Positions 1-5,837 of a stretch of DNA of 8,296 nucleotides are shown here, one piece after another. The position numbers and the translations under genes were made by a program. The DNA comes from Christensenella sp036660175. Its GTDB lineage: Bacteria > Bacillota > Clostridia > Christensenellales > Christensenellaceae. The DNA is taken from positions 1 to 8,296 of the forward strand of contig JAVXBD010000060.1 in assembly GCA_036660175.1 (NCBI GenBank), written 5' to 3'. How positions within the stretch are numbered: position 1 is the first letter of the stretch; the number at the start of each line of letters is the position of its first letter. Below the pieces are notes generated by a model. That model was given only the letters and a program-made list of their open reading frames with translations. It did not search any database and was not told where the DNA came from.

Positions 1-230
1 AATCCCGCTGCTCTCATCTCCCTTTTTTATATGTTACAAATTGTCTTACCCCAGCATTTGACATAGTGCCGCATTTTATTTATTTCTATGTCTTTCATAT
101 CCAGCAATTTTGCCAAAAAAATCTCATTGCACCACAACATTCTCCCCTTGCAGGGTTTTGTGCCGCAACTTTAGTCTGCAGATTTTGAAGCATTATGCTT
201 TTCTCACTCCCAAATTTTTAGTATAGAGCC
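1..230. other. Intergenic stretch at left edge, no supported gene
   Basis: This stretch lies downstream of the nifJ terminator and runs to the window edge. I see no ORF here with a proper ribosome binding site. A 37-codon minus-strand ORF at 27-140 has its purine-rich stretch only one base from the ATG, so I do not call it. A short perfect inverted repeat, AAGCAT-T-ATGCTT, lies at 188-200; its one-base loop makes it a poor hairpin. What lies to the left of the window cannot be judged. Confidence 0.6.
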
Positions 231-264
231 AAAAAAAGACGCACCCCCTCAAGAATGCGTCTTT
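231..264 (-). terminator. Rho-independent terminator of nifJ
   Basis: Read on the minus strand, 14 nt after the nifJ stop codon, there is a perfect 9-bp stem AAAGACGCA / TGCGTCTTT (264-256 and 243-235) around a 12-nt loop. The stem runs into a T tract at 237-231. Stem, loop and T tract are in the order expected for an intrinsic terminator acting on nifJ transcripts, so nifJ is probably transcribed alone. Confidence 0.9.
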
Positions 265-277
265 CGTTTTGATTTTT

Positions 278-3200
278 TTATTTGTCTTGTGCCAAGTCTT
301 TGTAGTAAGCCAATCTTTCTTTTGCCTCACCTGCTGCTTTTTCAAACAAACCATCTGCTGTTTCTGGGAACATTTTTTGCAGTGTTTTATAACGTGTTTC
401 ACTTGTGATGAACTCGATATAATCAGCAGTAGGTTCTTTTGAATCAAGCGTAAACGGATTTTTACCCTGCGCTTTTAAGTCAGGATTAAATCTGTATAAC
501 GGCCAGTAACCAGCCTCAACCGCACGTTTTTCTTCAAGCTGTGTTTTGCCCATGTTGATACCGTGGTTGATACATGGCGAGTACGCAATGATAAGTGACG
601 GGCCAGCATAAGCCTCAGCCTCAAGCATCGCTTTTAGCAATTGACCTTGGTTTGCACCCATTGCAACACTTGCAACATATACATAACCATAAGTCATAGC
701 AATTGCGCCTAAGTCCTTTTTCTTTACTTTTTTACCAGATGCCGCAAATTTTGCAATTGCGCCTGTTGGTGTTGCTTTTGAAGATTGACCGCCTGTGTTT
801 GAATACACTTCTGTATCCATAACCAAAATATTTACATCTTCGCCAGATGCAATTACATGGTCAAGACCGCCATAGCCAATATCATATGCCCAACCGTCAC
901 CACCGAAAATCCAGATGGATTTTTTAATCATCAGGTCTTTTTGAGCAAGAATTTCTCCATAGCAGTCACATTTTGAAGCACAAGCTTCCAATACAGGAAG
1001 CAATGCCGCTGTTGCGGTTTTTGAATCTTCGCCATGATCTGCCGCTTCTAACCATGCACTCAGTGCTGCTGTTGCATCTGCATCAACATTTGCAGCAATG
1101 GACTGCTTCACCATATCTTTGAGTGCCGCACGTCTTTGTGCAAATGCAAGATTGATGCCGTATCCAAACTCTGCATTGTCTTCAAACAGCGAGTTTGCCC
1201 ATGCCGGACCTTTGCCTGCATCGTTTACTGTATACGGACAGGTTGGAGCGCTGCCGCCATAAATAGAGGAACAGCCTGTTGCGTTTGAAACCGTCATTCT
1301 GTCACCAAACAACTGTGTAACCAGTTTGACATATGGTGTTTCTCCACAGCCAGCACAAGCACCAGAGAACTCAAATAATGGTTTTTGGAATTGGCTCTCA
1401 GGAACAGTGTTCTTTTTCAGTGCAATCTTAGGTTCTTTAAGTGCCGCCGCAAATTCCCAATTTTTCGCCTGCACTGGTTCTTGCTCTACAAAAGGTTTCA
1501 TAACAAGTGCTTTTTGCTTTGCAGGGCAAACCTGTGCGCAGTTTCCGCAGCCTGAACAATCAAGCGGAGAAACCTGCATACGATAGTTGTAGCCATCTTT
1601 GCCACGAGCCGCTTTTGTTTTGAAATCAGCAGGCGCATTCTTCAGATCTTCGTCAGAAACGAGGAACGGACGAATTGCCGCATGAGGACAAACATAAGAG
1701 CATTGATTACACATGATACAATTATCAATATCCCATGAAGGAACGTTGACCGCAATACCACGTTTTTCATATTTTGTTGTGCCAAGCGGAGCAAATCCAC
1801 GAGGATCAAATGCCGAAACAGGCAGGCTGTCGCCTTTTTGTATCAGAATTGGATGTACAAAATCACGGAAATAATCGTTATCTGGAACAGCAGCAAGTGC
1901 CGCACCATCTTTTACAGTTTCCCAAGACTGCGGATATTTTACTTCTGCAACACTCATGCCAGCATCAACCGCTGCATAGTTCATGTTTACAATATCGTCG
2001 CCTTTTTTACCGTATGATTTTTTGATTGCTTTTTTCATATAGTCAATGGCATCAGCCTGTGGGATTACGTTTGCGATTTTAAAGAAAGCCGCCTGCATAA
2101 CCATGTTTGTTCTGCCGCCCAGACCAATTTCGCCTGCAATTTTGATGGCATCAATGTTATAGAATTTGAGTTTCTTTTTCGCAATGATGTTCTTCATGAA
2201 AGCAGGAAGCTCGCTGTCCATATCTGCATCGCTCCAAGGAGAATTTAGCAGGAATGTACCGCCCTCTTTGATTCCTTCCAAAACGTCATAACGAATTACA
2301 TAAGACGGATTGTGGCAGGCAACCATATCAGGCTGGTCAATGAGGTATGCCGACTGAATCGGTGTTTTACCAAATCTCAAATGAGAAACGGTGATACCAC
2401 CCGATTTTTTACTGTCGTATGAGAAGTAGCCTTGTGCATACATATCGGTGTGATCGCCAATGATTTTGATGGAGTTTTTGTTTGCTCCAACCGTACCATC
2501 TGCACCAAGTCCATAGAATTTCGCACTAAACATACCTGCTGGAGCAGAGTTTACAATTTCTTTAATTTCTAAAGAAGTATGCGTTACATCATCGTTAATA
2601 CCCACTGTAAAGTGGTTTTTAGGAGATGCGGAAATCATATTATCATAGACCGCTTTCACCATAGATGGTGTATATTCTTTAGATCCCAAACCATATCTGC
2701 CTGCAAGCACTTTTACATGCCTTTCAGCCTCAAACAATGCCGTTACACAATCTTCGTATAGCGGTTCGCCCAAGCTGCCTGGCTCTTTTGTTCTGTCAAG
2801 CACTGTAATGGTCTTTACAGATGCAGGAATCGCATCAATAAATGCAGATGCGTCAAATGGTCTGTAAAGTCTAACTTTCAATACGCCGACTTTTTCGCCT
2901 TTTGAGGTTAAATGGTTGACTGCTTCTTCTTCAACATCACAGGACGAACCCATCGAAATAATGATATGTGTTGCATCTTTAGCGCCAACATAATCAAATA
3001 AATGATACTGTCTGCCAAAATTCTTTGCAAAGTCATTCATAACTTCCTGTACGATTGCAGGAGTAGCATTGTAATATTTGTTTGCTGCTTCTCTATTTTG
3101 GAAATAGATGTCTGGGTTTTGTGCAGTGCCTTGCTGATGAGGATGATCAGGGTTCATGCCTCTTGCACGGAAATCTGCGATTGCATTCCAGTCTGTCATT

Positions 3201-3772
3201 TTTCCAAGTGTTTCATAATCAAGCATTTCGATTTTGGAAACTTCGTGTGAAGTTCTAAAGCCATCAAAGAAATGCACAAAAGGAATTTTTGCTTTTAGAG
3301 TAGAAAGATGTGCGATTGCCGCCATATCCATTACTTCCTGAACGGAAGCTGATGTTAGCATTGCAAATCCTGTTTGACGAGCCGCCATCACGTCTGCATG
3401 ATCACCAAAGATGGAAAGTGCGTGTGCCGCCAAAGCTCTTGCCGTAACATGAAAAACGCAAGGCAATAATTCGCCCGCAATTTTGTACATATTTGGAATC
3501 ATCAAAAGCAATCCTTGCGACGCTGTAAAAGTAGAAGTCAGTGCGCCAGCCGCAAGTGAGCCATGAACAGCACCTGCTGCGCCTGCCTCTGACTGCAGCT
3601 CTGAGATTTTCATTGTCTGACCAAAAAGGTTTTTCCTGCCCATTGCAGCCCATTCGTCACAGGACTCTGCCATTGGGGAAGATGGAGTGATTGGATAGAT
3701 AGCACCGACATCTGAGAATGCGTACGCAACATGTGCGGCGGCGGTATTACCATCAATTGTTTGTTTTGCCAT
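278..3772 (-). CDS. nifJ: Pyruvate:ferredoxin (flavodoxin) oxidoreductase
   Basis: This cytoplasmic enzyme oxidatively decarboxylates pyruvate with CoA to acetyl-CoA and CO2, passing electrons to ferredoxin or flavodoxin. The 1164 residues match the usual single-chain PFOR length (about 1170). Domain order is complete. The N-terminal pyruvate-binding motif YPITPSSPMAE is at 26-36. A GLGADGTVGANK segment at 421-432 belongs to the CoA-binding part. Two [4Fe-4S] ferredoxin motifs have C685/C688/C691/C695 and C739/C742/C745/C749. The cysteines for the cluster next to thiamine diphosphate are C806, C809, C834 and C1067. The TPP motif starts with GDG at 958 and continues to NTGGQ near 992. No ligand is missing. 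The reading frame stays open 30 codons further upstream to a TTG at 3862, but only the ATG at 3772 has a ribosome binding site and matches family N-termini (MAKQTIDGNTAAAHVAY). It is monocistronic, with its own promoter and terminator. Identity is essentially certain. Confidence 0.98.
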   Translation of the reverse strand: MAKQTIDGNTAAAHVAYAFSDVGAIYPITPSSPMAESCDEWAAMGRKNLFGQTMKISELQSEAGAAGAVHGSLAAGALTSTFTASQGLLLMIPNMYKIAGELLPCVFHVTARALAAHALSIFGDHADVMAARQTGFAMLTSASVQEVMDMAAIAHLSTLKAKIPFVHFFDGFRTSHEVSKIEMLDYETLGKMTDWNAIADFRARGMNPDHPHQQGTAQNPDIYFQNREAANKYYNATPAIVQEVMNDFAKNFGRQYHLFDYVGAKDATHIIISMGSSCDVEEEAVNHLTSKGEKVGVLKVRLYRPFDASAFIDAIPASVKTITVLDRTKEPGSLGEPLYEDCVTALFEAERHVKVLAGRYGLGSKEYTPSMVKAVYDNMISASPKNHFTVGINDDVTHTSLEIKEIVNSAPAGMFSAKFYGLGADGTVGANKNSIKIIGDHTDMYAQGYFSYDSKKSGGITVSHLRFGKTPIQSAYLIDQPDMVACHNPSYVIRYDVLEGIKEGGTFLLNSPWSDADMDSELPAFMKNIIAKKKLKFYNIDAIKIAGEIGLGGRTNMVMQAAFFKIANVIPQADAIDYMKKAIKKSYGKKGDDIVNMNYAAVDAGMSVAEVKYPQSWETVKDGAALAAVPDNDYFRDFVHPILIQKGDSLPVSAFDPRGFAPLGTTKYEKRGIAVNVPSWDIDNCIMCNQCSYVCPHAAIRPFLVSDEDLKNAPADFKTKAARGKDGYNYRMQVSPLDCSGCGNCAQVCPAKQKALVMKPFVEQEPVQAKNWEFAAALKEPKIALKKNTVPESQFQKPLFEFSGACAGCGETPYVKLVTQLFGDRMTVSNATGCSSIYGGSAPTCPYTVNDAGKGPAWANSLFEDNAEFGYGINLAFAQRRAALKDMVKQSIAANVDADATAALSAWLEAADHGEDSKTATAALLPVLEACASKCDCYGEILAQKDLMIKKSIWIFGGDGWAYDIGYGGLDHVIASGEDVNILVMDTEVYSNTGGQSSKATPTGAIAKFAASGKKVKKKDLGAIAMTYGYVYVASVAMGANQGQLLKAMLEAEAYAGPSLIIAYSPCINHGINMGKTQLEEKRAVEAGYWPLYRFNPDLKAQGKNPFTLDSKEPTADYIEFITSETRYKTLQKMFPETADGLFEKAAGEAKERLAYYKDLAQDK

Positions 3773-3953
3773 GAATAGTGACCTCCTAATTTTATATACT
3801 GAAAACTTTATACCAGTTTCGGTTTGAAACTCCAAAGCGATTACTGAAGCGGTTTTAATCAAATGATGTACTTATCGTATGATAAAACACGCTTATGTTG
3901 TTTGCTTTAAAACCAAAACAAATATTGATACATAACAAGTATGTATGACATAA
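3773..3953 (-). promoter_or_regulatory. Long untranslated leader of nifJ with small inverted repeats
   Basis: From the predicted transcription start (about 3954) to the nifJ ATG there are roughly 180 nt without a convincing gene. The leader holds three perfect short inverted repeats: ATACATA-N5-TATGTAT at 3928-3946, directly after the predicted start; TTATC-N4-GATAA at 3872-3885; and AGTTTC-N5-GAAACT at 3815-3831, about 28 nt upstream of the AGGAGG. None is followed by a T tract, so there is no attenuator, and I recognise no riboswitch family. The first repeat lies where a repressor could block transcription. Together with the promoter and the terminator of the next gene this accounts for the gene-free stretch 3773-4099. 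Confidence 0.5.
3782..3787 (-). promoter_or_regulatory. Ribosome binding site of nifJ
   Basis: On the minus strand a perfect AGGAGG lies 9 nt before the ATG at 3772. It decides the start over the in-frame TTG at 3862, which has no such site. Confidence 0.93.
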
Positions 3954-3960
3954 CATTTTA

Positions 3961-3989
3961 ATTATATAGGTTTGTGAACAAAAAATCAA
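3961..3989 (-). promoter_or_regulatory. Sigma-A-type promoter of nifJ
   Basis: On the minus strand TTGATT (3989-3984) is followed after exactly 17 bp by a perfect TATAAT (3966-3961), pointing at nifJ. The predicted start is near 3954. This is the best promoter match in the window and suits a highly expressed central metabolic gene. Confidence 0.82.
3971..3982. promoter_or_regulatory. Palindrome in the nifJ promoter spacer (candidate operator)
   Basis: The perfect 12-bp inverted repeat TTTGT-GA-ACAAA fills most of the 17-bp spacer between the -35 and -10 boxes of nifJ. A protein bound here would exclude RNA polymerase. It contains a TTGTGAA string resembling a half-site of the redox repressor Rex (TTGTGAA-N4-TTCACAA), but the spaced second half is absent. 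The regulator is therefore not identified. Confidence 0.45.
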
Positions 3990-4035
3990 GGTGAAAAGAG
4001 CAGTTTATGGGATTTTAACAGAATCAAAACAATAC

Positions 4036-4074
4036 AAAAAAGTCTGACCTTTTTATCAATTGCAAAAGGCAGAC
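4036..4074 (-). terminator. Rho-independent terminator after the phospholipase C-like gene
   Basis: On the minus strand, 25 nt after the stop codon at 4100, GTCTGCCTTTT (4074-4064) pairs with AAAAGG-T-CAGAC (4053-4042) as an 11-bp stem with a single bulged T. The loop is about 10 nt. Six T residues (4041-4036) follow directly. This ends the tag / phospholipase C-like unit before the nifJ promoter. Confidence 0.9.
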
Positions 4075-4099
4075 CGTAAGAAACAGAGAGAAACATCTT

Positions 4100-5146
4100 T
4101 TAGCGCTGTTGTGAACCGCTGATTGCGCCCTTCTTTGATTTTTGAGAATCTTCAGAAGAAACGGTCGACACCGCATTTGTAAGCACCTCTTTTGCCGCAT
4201 CGCCAAAATCGCTCAAAGGAGATTGCTCTCCTCTCATTTTTACGTGAACAATCGGCGCACGTCTATATGCTTTTTTAAAAGCTTTGCGCTCTTCCATCGG
4301 CACAATTGTTTTCCCATGAAACGAGATATGCGGAATGGCACTTTGCAATACAGAAATATGCTGCCCTTCAAAAATATATGAATCACATAACGACATCAGA
4401 CGCAGACTTTCCTTGATAGATTTATCAATCAGATAAAAATATTTGCCGTAATCGTGTGCATCTTTGATTTCGTCGACGTCTTTATAAAGCATTGAAATTA
4501 AATCAAGCGCCATAAACATTCCACGGAATTTTATCCATGCAATCTGCCCTTTTGTGGGATTTATCAGCTTTTTATTAAACTTCGCATGATACCTGTATGC
4601 TGTTTGATAAGGTGTCTTTGACAGTTTAAAACGTGGATATACTTTTTTTGCAACTGCTTTTAAAAGCGTATCAATCTCGCCCGTTGTTACAAGCGAATCC
4701 AGTACGAATTTTTCTTTATCATAGTTTTTTGCATCAATCCCTGCACGATTGGCAACCATCACATCAAGATCATACTCGATATAGTTATGTGTCTTAATAG
4801 AATGGCTGTCTGCATTGACATAAGGATGCAGCAATTTATCCAAACAATAATGCGTGATGTAGCCATACAGATAGGCAAGCATTTTATCATTTTCGTTTTG
4901 TTTGATGTATTTTGCACATTCACAAAAGAACTTTTGGGTACGGGCATAATGAAGTGCCCAGCCAAAAAGCTTCATGCGTGTGCCTACCCACACCGAATAA
5001 TATTTATACAAATAGAAATAATCGCCGCCCTGACTGCCTGAATAATAAGCGTCGATATTCTCCGTAATGATTTTTTTCATACGCGGGTTTTCTATTTTTT
5101 CCAATACTTTATCAGCTGTTATAATATGTGTTAGTATTGCCGGCAT
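4100..5146 (-). CDS. Zinc-dependent phospholipase C family protein, cytoplasmic
   Basis: This 348-residue protein has the fold signature of the zinc-dependent phospholipase C / S1-P1-like family (Pfam Zn_dep_PLPC). The zinc-ligand pattern is readable: H7, D42 in GSQGGDYFY, H66 in WALHYA, then HYCLDKLLHP with H99, D103 and H107, and HNYIE with H120 and E124. The last four parallel His118, Asp122, His128 and the His142-x3-Glu146 pair of Bacillus cereus phospholipase C. Unlike that secreted enzyme there is no signal peptide and no mature N-terminal tryptophan, so it should stay in the cytoplasm. Its substrate is unknown, and phospholipase activity is not implied by the fold. The C-terminal tail (about 305-348) is polar, Ser/Lys-rich and probably disordered. 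GGGGAG lies 5 nt before the ATG. It follows tag after 21 nt and is presumably cotranscribed with it. Family assignment is confident, function is not. Confidence 0.85.
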   Translation of the reverse strand: MPAILTHIITADKVLEKIENPRMKKIITENIDAYYSGSQGGDYFYLYKYYSVWVGTRMKLFGWALHYARTQKFFCECAKYIKQNENDKMLAYLYGYITHYCLDKLLHPYVNADSHSIKTHNYIEYDLDVMVANRAGIDAKNYDKEKFVLDSLVTTGEIDTLLKAVAKKVYPRFKLSKTPYQTAYRYHAKFNKKLINPTKGQIAWIKFRGMFMALDLISMLYKDVDEIKDAHDYGKYFYLIDKSIKESLRLMSLCDSYIFEGQHISVLQSAIPHISFHGKTIVPMEERKAFKKAYRRAPIVHVKMRGEQSPLSDFGDAAKEVLTNAVSTVSSEDSQKSKKGAISGSQQR

Positions 5147-5167
5147 AAACTCTCCCCATCTATTTTC

Positions 5168-5743
5168 TTAATGATGATACAAATAGCAATGCGGTTCGTG
5201 CGCTTCTATGATACCAATACTCTGCATAAAGGATTCGCAGATTGTTTCACCCACAAAAGAAAAATGATATTTTTTTAAAGCGAGCAGCAGCTTATTTGGT
5301 TCTTTAAAGCTGTAAATAAACCGAAAAAAGCTTTCATACTCTAAAATCACTTCAAGCACACGCTGTGCATTATTGCGCACAGAAAATATTTTTCGCTTGT
5401 TTTTGATAATTTCATCGTCCTGCATAAGCGAAAGTAAATATTCATCGCTTAAAGATGCACATTTTTGAATATCAAAATCAAAAAACGCTTTGCGTAAAGA
5501 ATCTCGTTTTATCAGTACAGTCCGCCACGACAGCCCTGCCTGAAACCCTTCAAGACACAGCTTCTCAAAAAGAGAATGATCATCTGTCTTGATTTTTCCG
5601 TATTCGTTATCGTGATAATTGATGAGCAGCTCATCATTTGCCCAGCCACATCGTTTGAGTTCTTTTTCCATGGTTCTTTTCAGGAATCTCTGTCCATTTT
5701 TTTGTGAATCGTCACAGATCTTTTTCATTTCAATATTTTTCAT
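5168..5743 (-). CDS. tag: DNA-3-methyladenine glycosylase I, shortened form
   Basis: This cytoplasmic base-excision repair enzyme removes 3-methyladenine from alkylated DNA. Over 191 residues the Tag signatures are RCGWAN (31-36), YHDNEYG (43-49), LEGFQAGLSW (64-73) with the catalytic-type E65 and stacking W73, and FVGETICESFMQSIG (163-177). The structural zinc ligands of E. coli Tag (C4, H17, H175, C179) correspond to C32, H44, H182 and C186. Oddities: a 24-residue lead before the family's usual start; Y13 and W21 of E. coli replaced by L40 and Y48; and about 20 residues missing between SFKEPN (145-150) and ALKK (155-158), where E. coli has a long loop. M25 (codon at 5671) is an alternative start closer to the family norm; neither start has a strong ribosome binding site. 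It is first gene of a unit with the downstream phospholipase C-like gene. The family is certain, substrate range less so. Confidence 0.92.
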   Translation of the reverse strand: MKNIEMKKICDDSQKNGQRFLKRTMEKELKRCGWANDELLINYHDNEYGKIKTDDHSLFEKLCLEGFQAGLSWRTVLIKRDSLRKAFFDFDIQKCASLSDEYLLSLMQDDEIIKNKRKIFSVRNNAQRVLEVILEYESFFRFIYSFKEPNKLLLALKKYHFSFVGETICESFMQSIGIIEAHEPHCYLYHH

Positions 5744-5751
5744 ACTCTATA

Positions 5752-5783
5752 TATTAACACAATTTATATATTTAGTGTTAATA
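5752..5783. repeat. Perfect 9+9 bp inverted repeat between tag and hisC
   Basis: TATTAACAC (5752-5760) and GTGTTAATA (5775-5783) are perfect reverse complements separated by 14 AT-only bases. The core TGTTAAT occurs a third time at 5798-5804, 22 bp downstream of the right arm's copy (5776-5782) and in the same orientation. Spacing of about two helical turns fits a dimeric regulator with an extra half-site. The repeat overlaps the likely tag promoter and lies upstream of hisC, so it may control either or both. The factor is unknown. Confidence 0.55.
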
Positions 5784-5792
5784 AAATTTGAA
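5763..5792 (-). promoter_or_regulatory. Tentative promoter of the tag unit
   Basis: On the minus strand TTCAAA (5792-5787) and TATAAA (5768-5763) are 18 bp apart. The predicted start near 5756 would leave only about 13 nt before the ATG at 5743, leaving little room for a ribosome binding site. Either the true start is an internal ATG (5728 or 5671) or another promoter is used. The region is so AT-rich that chance matches are likely. Confidence 0.3.
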
Positions 5793-5798
5793 TTTTAT
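5781..5798. repeat. 18-bp AT-rich palindrome upstream of hisC
   Basis: ATAAAATT-TG-AATTTTAT is a perfect 8+8 bp inverted repeat with a two-base centre. It starts inside the right arm of the 5752-5783 repeat and ends where the third TGTTAAT copy begins. It could be part of the same operator or simply reflect AT-rich promoter DNA; it has no T tract or loop to act as a terminator. I see no confident -35/-10 pair for hisC here. Confidence 0.4.
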
Positions 5799-5825
5799 GT
5801 TAATATTAAGAAAAGAGAAAGAAGT

Positions 5826-5829
5826 GAGG
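5826..5829 (+). promoter_or_regulatory. Ribosome binding site of hisC
   Basis: GAGG in the context GTGAGGT lies 8 nt before the ATG at 5838. It fixes the start there: the frame is open back to 5619, but that part overlaps tag on the other strand and translates into non-homologous hydrophobic residues. Confidence 0.8.
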
Positions 5830-5837
5830 TACTTTTG

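Noticed and set aside
58..86. Perfect TTGACA on the plus strand followed at 17 bp by TATTTC
   Set aside because: The -10 match is poor and the promoter would fire into the terminator and 3' end of nifJ on the opposite strand with no plus-strand gene to serve.
27..140. Minus-strand ORF of 37 codons (begins MLWCNEIFLAK)
   Set aside because: The GGGGAG stretch is only one base from the ATG, too close to serve as a ribosome binding site; no promoter is visible and I recognise no family. It could only be rescued by conservation in relatives.
188..200. Inverted repeat AAGCAT-T-ATGCTT as a possible terminator
   Set aside because: The stem is only 6 bp around a single base, which cannot form a stable hairpin, and a much better terminator lies at 231-264.
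1326..3250. Several plus-strand ORFs of 60-86 codons opposite nifJ
   Set aside because: They lie entirely within the nifJ coding region, have no independent start signals, and their translations look like antisense shadows of conserved PFOR motifs (cysteine-rich where nifJ encodes Cys and Ala/Gly runs).
3773..3862. In-frame 30-codon upstream extension of nifJ beginning at a TTG
   Set aside because: There is no ribosome binding site before 3862, the added residues match no PFOR N-terminus, and the ATG at 3772 has a perfect AGGAGG at ideal distance.
3971..3989. Possible CRP/FNR-type site (TGTGA-N6-TCACA) upstream of nifJ
   Set aside because: Only the left half is present; six bases after TGTGA the sequence is AATCA, not TCACA.
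5619..5837. In-frame upstream extension of hisC by 73 codons
   Set aside because: It overlaps the tag coding region on the other strand, encodes a non-homologous hydrophobic stretch, and the ATG at 5838 has a good GAGG site and the normal HisC N-terminus.
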